From positions 1-11,324 of the forward strand of contig CAIYCP010000360.1 in NCBI GenBank assembly GCA_903924715.1: a DNA stretch of 11,324 nucleotides, read 5' to 3'. This DNA is from an uncultured beta proteobacterium. Its GTDB lineage: Bacteria; Pseudomonadota; Gammaproteobacteria; Burkholderiales; Burkholderiaceae_B. This document shows, piece after piece, positions 1 through 6,664 of this stretch (its first letter is position 1; every line of letters begins with the position of its first letter). The position numbers were made by a program, and so were the translations under genes. Below the pieces are notes generated by a model. It was not told the DNA's origin, did no database searches, and saw nothing but the letters and a program-made list of their open reading frames with translations.

Positions 1-119
1 ATCATAAATAGAGCTGTCATCAGCGCCTAAGGTTTTGACGGTTGGATGGTGTCACGGCGACGAAGCGTTGCTTGGCGCTATCCTGTTTATGCTTTGAGAT
101 TCGCAGCAAAGAGAAAAGC
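1..119. other. Upstream region of the MFS gene; no gene supported
   Basis: One forward frame is open from the window edge to a TAA at 28-30 and could be the last nine codons of an upstream gene, but nine codons cannot be identified. A TTGACG box (35-40) resembles a -35 element, yet no good -10 box lies 16-18 bp downstream, so I do not call a promoter. An in-frame ATG at 42 would extend the MFS protein by 26 residues. That extension is polar and cysteine-containing, unlike a transporter N-terminus, and is probably untranslated. Confidence 0.4.
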
Positions 120-1352
120 ATGGGCGTAGAGATTAGCCCCATTAACGAAGATGTTCGCGCTAAGCTAAGTTTCCCATTCTGGCCCTTGATCGCAACACTC
201 GCGATACAAAGTTTGGCGACGATGGCGGCCTATTCATTTCCAGCCGTGGCTCCTGTGATTGCAAAAGATTTGCAAGTGCCTAGTACGCTTGTTGGTTTTT
301 TTATTTCGATCGTTTATGGCGTTGGCATCATTTCGGCGGTACTGTCTCCCCGGTTTATTCATCGCTATGGTGCAGTCAGGGTCAGTCAACTCGTTCTGAT
401 TGCAACGCTTGCAATGTTGCTGGCCTGCTCGTTAGGTAGTGTGCTTTCAGTTGTGATTGGAGCAGGGCTCTTGGGCTTAGCTTATGGTGCGACTGCACCC
501 GCAAGTACACATTTGCTTGTTCCGCGTACCCCGCCGCGCGTCATGAACTTTGTGTTGTCGGTACGCCAGATTGGTGTGCCGCTTGGCGGTGTATTAGCTG
601 GACTTGTGATGGCTCCGCTGACACTGCATCTTGGCTGGCGAGCGGCCCTCTTGTGGCAAACGGTTCCTGTTCTGCTTGCTTTGGCATTGATGCAGATTCC
701 ACGATTGAATTGGGATCGTGACCGTGACCCTTCGTGCGCGATACTTTCAAAAGGACTTTTTGCTCCGCTGCAAATTTTGCGTTTAAGCTCCGCCATCCGT
801 CGGTTGGCGTTCGTGAGCTTTATCTATGGCGGGATTCAGCTTTGTTTCATTAGCTTCTTGACGGTGCAGCTCACGAGTAAAGTTGGCTTTGACCTTGTTC
901 AGGGTGGGCAAGCGCTTGCCGTGTATCAACTTGCTGCCGTGATTAGCCGGCCTATTTGGGGCTGGCTGGCAGATCGGTTTGTGACAGCGCAAATGCTTTT
1001 GGCATTACAGGGCCTCGTCATGTGCGTGGCGGCTGTGCTTTCAGGGCAGTTCACTGAACATTGGCCGCAGTGGGTGGTGCTATTCATTTGTGCAGTGGCT
1101 GGCGCAACGGCTAGCGGGTTTACGGGCCTTGCTTATGCTGAGTGGGCTCGGCTCGGTGGCGCACAAAGAACTGAGGCAACAGGTCTAGGGTCGGGGTTGA
1201 TGTTTACCGGAGTCATGTTGATGCCGTCTGCATTTTCAGTCGTTGTTACCTTTTTTGATGGCTATGGCTTCGCGTATGCCGTTGTTGGTGCTCTTGCTGC
1301 GATATCTGGGTTTTTATTATTGGCACAACGATCGTCTGACAAGGATTCGTAA
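120..1352 (+). CDS. Major facilitator superfamily (MFS) transporter
   Basis: This is a 410-residue inner-membrane secondary transporter of the 12-helix MFS type; its substrate is unknown. Hydrophobic segments alternate with short loops in the usual 6+6 pattern. The loop after the second helix (about residues 77-90, PRFIHRYGAVRVSQ) is a degenerate form of MFS motif A. The equivalent loop in the second half keeps the signature better (RPIWGWLADRF, about 277-287). A polar central loop at about 194-215 (NWDRDRDPS) separates the halves. Residues 146-160 (LSVRQIGVPLGGVLA) and 350-361 (RTEATGLGSGLM) look like the glycine-rich helices of bacterial MFS drug or organic-acid carriers. I chose ATG 120 over ATG 42 because it gives a family-like N-terminus and has a purine-rich AAGAGA tract about 6 nt upstream. 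The gene converges with the TPR gene, stops 1 bp apart. No linked enzyme suggests the substrate. Confidence 0.88.
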   Translation: MGVEISPINEDVRAKLSFPFWPLIATLAIQSLATMAAYSFPAVAPVIAKDLQVPSTLVGFFISIVYGVGIISAVLSPRFIHRYGAVRVSQLVLIATLAMLLACSLGSVLSVVIGAGLLGLAYGATAPASTHLLVPRTPPRVMNFVLSVRQIGVPLGGVLAGLVMAPLTLHLGWRAALLWQTVPVLLALALMQIPRLNWDRDRDPSCAILSKGLFAPLQILRLSSAIRRLAFVSFIYGGIQLCFISFLTVQLTSKVGFDLVQGGQALAVYQLAAVISRPIWGWLADRFVTAQMLLALQGLVMCVAAVLSGQFTEHWPQWVVLFICAVAGATASGFTGLAYAEWARLGGAQRTEATGLGSGLMFTGVMLMPSAFSVVVTFFDGYGFAYAVVGALAAISGFLLLAQRSSDKDS

Positions 1353-1353
1353 C

Positions 1354-2553
1354 CTAGCGCAAAGCGGTCAGCGTGCGTTGAATGAGAGTACGTTGTGCAT
1401 GGCTGCCGCCTAAACCAACAGATTTTTCTGCACACTGGGTAAACGCGTGACGCGCTGTGACGCGATCGTGTTTGCGTAAAGCCGCGAGGCCCTCTACCCA
1501 GTGCAATGCACTTGGCGCACCGCCGTGACCCGAATCTGCGTGTTTTTCAAGACGCACCCGACAGGCCTGTAGATCTTCATTTTGCTCGGTGGCAAAGGCT
1601 AACATGGCAAGATGTAGTTCGGCAAAGACGTTACCACCCTTCGAATAATTTTCTTTTGCAAAGCGTTCAGTCGCAGCCCAGGACAAATCTTGTAGGCCTT
1701 GCATATTTAAACGCCAGAGCAAAGAGGTGGTGTCTGTCATGCCTACTAAAGGCGGGGCATGTGCCAGATGAGGCTCAATGGTGTTCAGTAAACGCTGCAG
1801 GGCTTGCTCAGTTCGACCAAGTTCAATTTCACAGAGTGCAGCATGCCAATGTACGTGTCCAAAAAGCATTGCATTCTCTGGATATAGTGTGAGCCACTTA
1901 TTTGCAAAATCTAAACCAGCAGCCGGCTTGTTCAGCTCAAACTGTGCGTGCATCATGACGTGCGCGGCATTGCCATTCGCTGGGCGCAAGGCAAGGCTCT
2001 GTGCGACGAAAGGCAATCCCGCCTGAGGTTGTTTAGTTTCAATGAGTACCCAACCTCGATGTGTCAATAACCATGGGTGTTCGCTGGGGTAAGACGGGAT
2101 CAGTTTTTGTACAAAATCATAACGCTGCTGATCGTGATCGGCCTGGCCACTAAAGGCGATGAGGCCAAAAGCACCAAGCGCTGTTGACATCACAAGGGCA
2201 TCAAGCGGCCATTTTTCGGCATGGCTACGCACTGAGTGTAAGGCCGCGGTTGATTGGCCCTCAACAATGCGCTGGATGATGTCGACGTGAGAGCGTTCTC
2301 GCTCGGTCGTCGTTTGCTTAAAAGATTGAGCTTGCTTTGAAGCCTCACGCGCCTCAGTGCCGCGACCATACGCTTGTAAGATTAAAGCTCGAGCGCTGTG
2401 CGCTAACGCGAAGTCTGGCGCGTGCTGCAGCGCCAGATCGATGGCGGCGAGTGCACCTGGCCAAGCGTGTAGTTGACAGTCAACCGCTTGATCGTATGCA
2501 TCGATTGCGTCTTTAGAGCGACAAGTGAGAACTTGGTCAAGATAGTTTTTCAT
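1354..2553 (-). CDS. TTC38-like tetratricopeptide repeat protein
   Basis: This 399-residue protein has no signal peptide and is probably a cytoplasmic helical-repeat scaffold; its biochemical role is unknown. Successive helix pairs resemble TPRs, for example residues 33-65 (GALAAIDLALQHAPDFALAH), 175-208 and 211-225. The resemblance is specifically to the TTC38 family (human TTC38 is about 470 residues). Shared features are a TTERERSHV segment at 82-90, where TTC38 has a similar RREQLHV stretch. A HVHWHAALCEIELG segment (233-246) matches the family's conserved WHWAL region. The C-terminal GLGGSHAQR (380-388) matches the family's LGGS-AQRD motif. The bacterial copy is shorter, mostly at its ends. 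ATG 2553 has an AGGTG ribosome-binding site 4 nt upstream. The gene is divergent from the aldo/keto reductase across 157 bp. The family match is from memory, and the function is not inferred. Confidence 0.85.
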   Translation of the reverse strand: MKNYLDQVLTCRSKDAIDAYDQAVDCQLHAWPGALAAIDLALQHAPDFALAHSARALILQAYGRGTEAREASKQAQSFKQTTTERERSHVDIIQRIVEGQSTAALHSVRSHAEKWPLDALVMSTALGAFGLIAFSGQADHDQQRYDFVQKLIPSYPSEHPWLLTHRGWVLIETKQPQAGLPFVAQSLALRPANGNAAHVMMHAQFELNKPAAGLDFANKWLTLYPENAMLFGHVHWHAALCEIELGRTEQALQRLLNTIEPHLAHAPPLVGMTDTTSLLWRLNMQGLQDLSWAATERFAKENYSKGGNVFAELHLAMLAFATEQNEDLQACRVRLEKHADSGHGGAPSALHWVEGLAALRKHDRVTARHAFTQCAEKSVGLGGSHAQRTLIQRTLTALR

Positions 2554-2710
2554 CGAGCACCTAAGATAACGCTACTGGTTGCAGAGCCTGCTTTACTAAG
2601 GTAGCACAACTCGTTTAAAAAATTTTGAGGTATGCTTGTTGTTAAAGAAAAAAGATGCGTAAGCCTTTATTTAATGCGACCTTAAAAAAATTCTAACAAG
2701 CGAGATTGAC

Positions 2711-3658
2711 ATGCAAAAAATTCAATTGGGCCGATCGGGTATTACAGTACCTCCCGTGATTTTTGGTTGTAACGTTTTTGGTTGGACGGTGGATAAGGCT
2801 CAGTCTTTTCGTTTATTGGATGCTTCAGTCGATGCGGGATTCAATGCGTTTGATACGGCAGATGTCTATTCTTATTGGGTGCCGGGCAATCACGGCGGTG
2901 AATCTGAAACCATCATCGGAGAATGGTTGAAGGCGCGAGGACGACGCGACGATGTATTGATTTTTTCTAAAGGTGGCATGGAAATGCCCGGTAAGGGCAA
3001 GGGTCTTTCGGCGGAATACATCACACGTGCCATAGAGGATTCGCTTAAGCGCTTGCAGACGGATGTGATCGATCTCTATCAATCGCATCGCGATGATGAG
3101 ACGACGCCGCACGAAGAGACGCTTGCCGTGTATGAAAAGATGATCAAGGCTGGCAAGATTCGCGCAATCGGAGCTTCAAACTTTTCGGTCACGCGGTTCA
3201 AGCAGGCACTCGAGGTCAGTGCAACGACTGGATTGCCGCGTTATGAAACGATGCAACCCCATTACAACTTGCTTGAACGCACAATTGAGGCAGATTTGCT
3301 GCCCTTGTGCGCAAAGGAAGGTGTGGGCGTGATTCCTTATTACGCTTTGGCTTCAGGTTTTCTCACCGGAAAATATCGAACTGAGGCGGATTTAGGAAAA
3401 AGTCCACGCGGGGCGCGTGGCGCCGGAAAACATTTAGATGCCAAGGGGCTCAAGGTGTTGGCAGCACTTGATGTGGTTGCGCACCGTTATGGCGCCACTG
3501 CCGCACAAGTTGCCATTGCTTGGTTTAAGGGACGCCCGGGCCTTGCGGCTCCGATCGCCAGTGCGACGACTCTTGAGCAACTGAACGAACTCGTCAAAGC
3601 GGCTACGCTAGTTCTTGATCGGGCGGCAGTGACGCAGTTGGATGCGGCAAGTTCTTGA
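2711..3658 (+). CDS. Aldo/keto reductase
   Basis: This 315-residue protein is a soluble NAD(P)H-dependent oxidoreductase with the (alpha/beta)8-barrel fold, reducing aldehydes or ketones to alcohols or working in reverse. The catalytic tetrad of the superfamily is complete: Asp48 and Tyr53 in FDTADVYS, Lys87 in FSKGG, and His126 in LYQSHRDD. GASNFS (154-159) is the usual strand motif after the catalytic histidine. PIASATTLEQLNEL (281-294) corresponds to the C-terminal cofactor-phosphate-binding segment. The overall pattern (LGRSGITVPPVIFGCNVFGW at the start, a SGFLTGKY motif at 215-222) is of the YajO/Tas-like or ion-channel-beta-like bacterial AKRs rather than the 1C steroid type. The start ATG has only a weak GAG at -7 to -9. 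The physiological substrate cannot be read from the sequence. A terminator-like hairpin follows the stop. Confidence 0.93.
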   Translation: MQKIQLGRSGITVPPVIFGCNVFGWTVDKAQSFRLLDASVDAGFNAFDTADVYSYWVPGNHGGESETIIGEWLKARGRRDDVLIFSKGGMEMPGKGKGLSAEYITRAIEDSLKRLQTDVIDLYQSHRDDETTPHEETLAVYEKMIKAGKIRAIGASNFSVTRFKQALEVSATTGLPRYETMQPHYNLLERTIEADLLPLCAKEGVGVIPYYALASGFLTGKYRTEADLGKSPRGARGAGKHLDAKGLKVLAALDVVAHRYGATAAQVAIAWFKGRPGLAAPIASATTLEQLNELVKAATLVLDRAAVTQLDAASS

Positions 3659-3667
3659 ATAATGCTC

Positions 3668-3710
3668 AGCCAGTGGGTAGTGGTCTCTGAGGGCTTAAAC
3701 TGGTTTTTTT
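3668..3710 (+). terminator. Possible intrinsic terminator after the aldo/keto reductase
   Basis: AGCCAGT (3668-3674) can pair with ACTGGTT (3699-3705), including one G-U pair, and the right arm runs into seven T residues (3704-3710). The 24-nt loop is long, so this is weaker than a textbook terminator. It ends only 12 bp before the hydrolase start codon, so it could attenuate read-through into that gene. Confidence 0.4.
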
Positions 3711-3722
3711 AACTTTTTTTAT

Positions 3723-4637
3723 ATGCTGCGTTGTCAAATGTTTGCTCGCGCTCTGCCACGTATATCGTTTTTCTTGTGCTCACTTTTGATCAGTGCAAGC
3801 ACGTGTTGGGCGTCAGGCGAATCAGATCCCGAGATTGCATTCATCCGAATGGAGGCGATCGACACCTTCCCGCCGGCAAGAATGAAGACCGAAGTTTTTT
3901 TGCCCCTTGGCAAGGGTCCGTTTCCAGTTTTGATTTTTGCGCATGGACGTCCAAGTACCAGGTATGACCGAAGTGTGCTTTCAAATCCAGTCCCTTTTGT
4001 GCATGTGAAATATTGGTTGAAACAAGGGTTTGCTGTGGTGGCTTCAATTCGGCCTGGCTATGGCGCCACCGGTGGTTTAGACCGTGAAGGTAGCGGTGCC
4101 GCGATTAATAACGACTTAAAGCGATGCCACAGTCCGGGTGATTTAGTGCCGTTTATGCAACGTGGCACGGCTTCGCTACGCGCGACGCTTGAGTGGGTTA
4201 AACAGCAAACTTGGGCAAAGCCGAATGCGATCGTTTTAGAAGGTCATGGGGTGGGTGGTTTTTTGGTGACGACGCTGGCTGCAGAGCAACCAGAGGGAGT
4301 GGTTGGCTTTATCAATTTTGCAGGAGGCGCCGCGGCTTTTCCTGAAGCGGGTATCAGTCACAGTTGCGCGGACAAGCAACTCACGCAAATATTTTCGCAA
4401 GCAGGGCAGGCCGTGCGAGTGCCGAGCATCTGGCTTTACGCTGAAAACGATGGGTTTTGGGGGCCCGATGCTCCCAAAAAATGGCACGCTGCTTTTGCAA
4501 AAAATCTGACAGCACCCAGTGAATTTATTTTTACGGGCCCACTCCCTAATTTTGACGGTCATTATTTATTGAATTATGGCGGCATAGTTTGGGTTGGGCC
4601 CATGAACCAATTTATTGAACGCTTACCAATTCGCTAA
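3723..4637 (+). CDS. Exported alpha/beta-hydrolase-fold protein lacking the nucleophile serine
   Basis: This 304-residue protein carries a signal peptide: basic start, hydrophobic core at about 13-28, and a likely cleavage site CWA|SG after residue 30, so it should act in the periplasm or outside. The body resembles the dienelactone hydrolase/acyl-peptidase-like alpha/beta hydrolases: VLIFAHGRP (69-77) for the oxyanion strand, VVASIRPGYGATGG (105-118), and a strand-turn-helix VLEGHGVGGF (171-180). In active relatives that turn reads G-x-S-x-G, but here it is GHGVG, with Gly176 (codon GGG) at the serine position. Likely acid and base residues remain: Asp243 in AENDGFWGP and His280 in FDGHYLL. 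Cys135 and Cys215 could form a disulfide. The loss suggests a binding or regulatory role, or another nucleophile; this is inference. ATG 3723 has no Shine-Dalgarno sequence; ATG 3738 is an alternative. No earlier start codon precedes the in-frame stop at 3696. Confidence 0.8.
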   Translation: MLRCQMFARALPRISFFLCSLLISASTCWASGESDPEIAFIRMEAIDTFPPARMKTEVFLPLGKGPFPVLIFAHGRPSTRYDRSVLSNPVPFVHVKYWLKQGFAVVASIRPGYGATGGLDREGSGAAINNDLKRCHSPGDLVPFMQRGTASLRATLEWVKQQTWAKPNAIVLEGHGVGGFLVTTLAAEQPEGVVGFINFAGGAAAFPEAGISHSCADKQLTQIFSQAGQAVRVPSIWLYAENDGFWGPDAPKKWHAAFAKNLTAPSEFIFTGPLPNFDGHYLLNYGGIVWVGPMNQFIERLPIR

Positions 4638-4813
4638 TTCGTATCTATTGTGGGAGAAAAAAAGAGTCATACGCTCACGGTGGCATGCCAAGAAGCACAC
4701 TGGTTACTCAATTTTTGTTAAAAAGCACTAAAAACGTTGCTTTCTAGCCAAACTGTGTAGGATTTGTTAACACTAATCAGGCATAATTTGTCTACCGTCA
4801 TTGTAAAGAAAAC

Positions 4814-4831
4814 TTAAGAGGGCCCTCTTAA
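4814..4831. promoter_or_regulatory. 18-bp perfect palindrome, candidate operator
   Basis: TTAAGAGGGCCCTCTTAA reads identically on both strands and is centred 46 bp before the ATG at 4869. It has no spacer and no T tract after it, so it does not look like a terminator. It overlaps the -35 and spacer of the best candidate promoter for the downstream gene. That position suits a dimeric repressor site. No regulator gene lies beside it. Confidence 0.5.
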
Positions 4832-4842
4832 ATCGATACACT
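4814..4842 (+). promoter_or_regulatory. Candidate sigma-70 promoter for the 98-residue protein gene
   Basis: A TTAAGA box (4814-4819) and a TACACT box (4837-4842) are separated by 17 bp, each matching four of six consensus bases. Transcription would start near 4849, giving a leader of about 20 nt that includes the GGAGA ribosome-binding site. The match is weak and rests mainly on spacing and position. Confidence 0.35.
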
Positions 4843-4858
4843 AGACGAATGACTCTTT

Positions 4859-4871
4859 GGAGAAAATTATG
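4859..4871 (+). promoter_or_regulatory. Ribosome-binding site that sets the start at ATG 4869
   Basis: GGAGA (4859-4863) precedes ATG 4869 with ideal spacing. It overlaps an upstream in-frame TTG (4857), which would lose its own leader signal, so ATG 4869 is the preferred start. Confidence 0.8.
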
Positions 4872-5165
4872 TCAGAAGCAATCACCCCTGTTGGTATGGT
4901 CACAAACGGTGTCAAAATGATCGGCGAAACCATGTTGCCTGGCGCAAGTCTGTTGATGGACGGCAATCTTACTGAAGGCGCGGCTCACGCTGCTTTGGGT
5001 CTTGCTGCCGCAACTTTTGTCGCTCCTTGGGCCGTGCTGGTCGTTGTTGCAGACTCATTTTCAAAATCGATCTCGGGTAAAAATCTGTGGCAACACGTCA
5101 AAATTGGCAAAAAATCTGCCAGTGCTGAAACGTCTTCAGCGACCACTGTCGAAGCGACTGCCTGA
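4869..5165 (+). CDS. Small hydrophobic protein of unknown function (98 aa)
   Basis: I do not recognise a characterised function. The protein starts MSEAITPVGMVTNGVKMIGE, followed by a PGASLLMDGNLTEGAAHAAL segment (24-43). A hydrophobic, alanine/glycine-rich stretch with a central PW (about 40-61, ending AVLVVVAD) may span or associate with a membrane. Next comes a SFSKSISGKNLWQHVK motif (63-78), and finally a low-complexity Ser/Thr/Ala tail (about 82-98). There is no cleavable signal peptide. The PGASL-DG and SFSKS-(S/T)-LW-H pattern reminds me of a family filed as DUF6072, but I cannot confirm this from memory. Expression looks well organised: strong GGAGA site, close palindrome, and its own intrinsic terminator 30 bp after the stop. 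It therefore seems to be a single-gene unit. A membrane-associated structural role is possible but speculative. Confidence 0.8.
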   Translation: MSEAITPVGMVTNGVKMIGETMLPGASLLMDGNLTEGAAHAALGLAAATFVAPWAVLVVVADSFSKSISGKNLWQHVKIGKKSASAETSSATTVEATA

Positions 5166-5194
5166 TAGGTTTGTTCGTTAGTAGTGGATTTAGA

Positions 5195-5220
5195 GCCCCG
5201 ACATTAGTCGGGGCTTTTTT
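5195..5220 (+). terminator. Strong intrinsic terminator
   Basis: GCCCCGAC (5195-5202), loop ATTA, GTCGGGGC (5207-5214) and then six T residues form a textbook rho-independent terminator for the 98-residue protein gene. One further A-T pair extends the stem. In the opposite direction the hairpin is not followed by a T run, so it would serve the convergent minus-strand gene poorly. Confidence 0.93.
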
Positions 5221-5235
5221 ATGTGCTATCGATTA

Positions 5236-5469
5236 TTACATCGATTTTTGCATACTTGAGATCGCACTTTTGATTGAATTGATGGCGTCTAGTCTGGGCC
5301 CTTTGCATCCCGAGCCATCTGCGCCGCCGCCGCCGCACTGAATTGCTTCTTTGAGCGCGATGTTCAAATGATCAAGTGCTTTTTGAGCATGTGAGGCTTG
5401 GCCATAGCTCACGCCTACGCCAAAACATAAGGACATCGCAGTTAATGCAAGTAGTATTTTTTTATTCAT
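5236..5469 (-). CDS. Small exported protein with two cysteines (77 aa)
   Basis: I do not recognise the family with confidence. Residues 1-25 form a clear Sec signal peptide: MNKK, then the hydrophobic core ILLALTAMSLCFGVGV, with cleavage likely after GQA (25) or just around it. The mature part is about 52 residues. It has an amphipathic helix (about 28-44, AQKALDHLNIALKEAIQ), a flexible loop CGGGGADGSGC with cysteines at 45 and 55, and a second helix (about 59-75, RLDAINSIKSAISSMQK). The two cysteines probably form a disulfide closing the loop of a helical hairpin in the periplasm. The shape is loosely like small periplasmic helical-hairpin metal-binding proteins such as SmbP, but the histidines of that group are mostly missing. 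An AGGTG site lies 4 nt before the ATG, and a candidate promoter lies about 75 bp upstream. Confidence 0.82.
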   Translation of the reverse strand: MNKKILLALTAMSLCFGVGVSYGQASHAQKALDHLNIALKEAIQCGGGGADGSGCKGPRLDAINSIKSAISSMQKSM

Positions 5470-5542
5470 GTGTCACCTAGATTAAAGTTTAAGCACTGTG
5501 ATTCAAATATCGAGTCGCACGGGTGTTCAGAGCTACGAGATC

Positions 5543-5571
5543 ATATTAGGTAATTTTATTTATAAGTTCAA
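5543..5571 (-). promoter_or_regulatory. Candidate sigma-70 promoter for the 77-residue exported protein
   Basis: Read on the minus strand, TTGAAC (5571-5566) and TAATAT (5548-5543) are separated by exactly 17 bp of A+T-rich sequence, each matching four of six consensus bases. The start would fall near 5536, giving a leader of about 65 nt. Support is moderate because the region is generally A+T-rich. Confidence 0.4.
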
Positions 5572-5636
5572 GTCCAGCTCCCAGATCTTATGGCCGTGTC
5601 CCCCCTTGAGGCTGACGGCGCACCCCATCTCTGCTT

Positions 5637-6620
5637 TTATTCGCTAAGTTGAGCACGGTTACGTTCAATGAAGCCGCCAAGTTTGACGCGTTGAGCCTCT
5701 AAAAAGACACCAAATTCTTTAGGCGTCATACCGCCTGCAATGACGCCAAGACCCGCAAAGCGGTCGCGAACATCCGGTTCGGCTAGCACCGCCCTGACGT
5801 CGGCCGAGAGCTGTTCTTGAATGGCGCTGGGCGTGGCGCTTGGCACCATGAGCCCATACCAGGCGGTCATGTCAAAATTCGGAAGCCCAACGTCGGTCGC
5901 GCTTGGGAGATCCCAACCAGGCATTCTTTCTTTTTGGCCCATGAAAAGCGCTTTGACTCGGCCACCATCTGCGTGAGGTTTAAAGACAGCGCCTTCAAAG
6001 ATGCCATCAATTTGTTTGCCGATTAAATCATTTAATGCCCCGATACTGCCCGACTTATAGGGTGGGAACACCATCTCAATGCCAGTTTGATTCGCGAATT
6101 CAAGTGCGGCAAGATGCATGCTGGCACCGATCGTTGAGATGCCAAAGTTCATTGGACGATTTTGTGCTTTTGCGTAAGCAATATATTCAGTGACGGTGGT
6201 CACGGGAACATCGCTGCGAACCATCAACGCTAAAGGGTAGCGCCCAAGCGAGCTAATCGGAGCAAAGTCTGAAGTTTTATAAGGCAGCTCTTTGATTAAG
6301 AACTGATTGGTAATCCAGGCAAAGGCGATATACAAGATGGTGTAACCGTCTGGCTTAGCCTTGGCAACAATGTTTGTGCCAATCACGGTTTGTCCGCCTG
6401 CACGGTTGTCGACCACAACCGGTTGCCCCCATCTTTTGCTAAGCGCTTGTGCCACCACACGGGCTTGGGCATCTGAACTACCACCCACACCAAACGGCAC
6501 CACGATGGTGACAGGCTTGTCCGGAAACGCAGCATCGGCGGCGGTGGTGATAAAGCCTAAGATAGCCAGCATTGCACCAAGCACAAGGTGTTTTGTGGTC
6601 TGCTTAACGGGGTGTCCCAT
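5637..6620 (-). CDS. Bug/TctC-type periplasmic solute-binding protein (first copy)
   Basis: This 327-residue protein is an extracytoplasmic binding protein of the tripartite tricarboxylate transporter (TTT) family. A signal peptide occupies residues 1-30 (core LVLGAMLAILGFITTA, cleavage near ADA|AFP). The mature start FPDKPVTIVVPFGVGGSSD (32-50) is the family N-terminus. VVVDNRAGGQTVIGT (68-82) and AKAKPDGYTIL (86-96) are family motifs around the binding cleft. The usual VPYKG segment is altered to FPPYKSGS (185-192), so the ligand may differ from that of the neighbouring paralogue. The ATG has a GGAG site 7 nt upstream. There is no TctA/TctB gene here, as is common for orphan Bug genes of Burkholderiales. 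Known Bug ligands are mostly carboxylates, amides or aromatic acids; the ligand here is unknown. Confidence 0.93.
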   Translation of the reverse strand: MGHPVKQTTKHLVLGAMLAILGFITTAADAAFPDKPVTIVVPFGVGGSSDAQARVVAQALSKRWGQPVVVDNRAGGQTVIGTNIVAKAKPDGYTILYIAFAWITNQFLIKELPYKTSDFAPISSLGRYPLALMVRSDVPVTTVTEYIAYAKAQNRPMNFGISTIGASMHLAALEFANQTGIEMVFPPYKSGSIGALNDLIGKQIDGIFEGAVFKPHADGGRVKALFMGQKERMPGWDLPSATDVGLPNFDMTAWYGLMVPSATPSAIQEQLSADVRAVLAEPDVRDRFAGLGVIAGGMTPKEFGVFLEAQRVKLGGFIERNRAQLSE

Positions 6621-6664
6621 TGCGTGTCTCCAGTTGATGGTTGGTTTTATTTTAGGTTTAGAGC

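Larger units (their letters stand above)
4638..4868. other. Regulatory intergenic region before the 98-residue protein gene
   Basis: These 231 bp are A+T-rich and carry no convincing coding frame. They hold a 10-bp palindrome TGGCATGCCA (4681-4690), a CATAAT box (4782-4787) without a matching -35, and the 18-bp perfect palindrome and candidate promoter listed separately. I see no terminator directly after the hydrolase gene. Confidence 0.5.

Noticed and set aside
35..63. TTGACG box as a promoter for the MFS gene.
   Set aside because: No sequence close to a -10 element lies at 16-18 bp spacing.
482..992. Long open frames on the minus strand inside the MFS gene.
   Set aside because: They lie antisense to a clear transporter gene, their products look like no family, and they lack ribosome-binding sites.
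1506..2026. Open frames on the plus strand inside the TPR gene.
   Set aside because: The TTC38-like frame on the other strand has family motifs; these products have none.
5588..5616. Possible hairpin GCCGT...ACGGC after the first Bug gene.
   Set aside because: The stem has only 5 bp around a long loop and is not followed by T residues on the minus strand, so it is not supported as a terminator.
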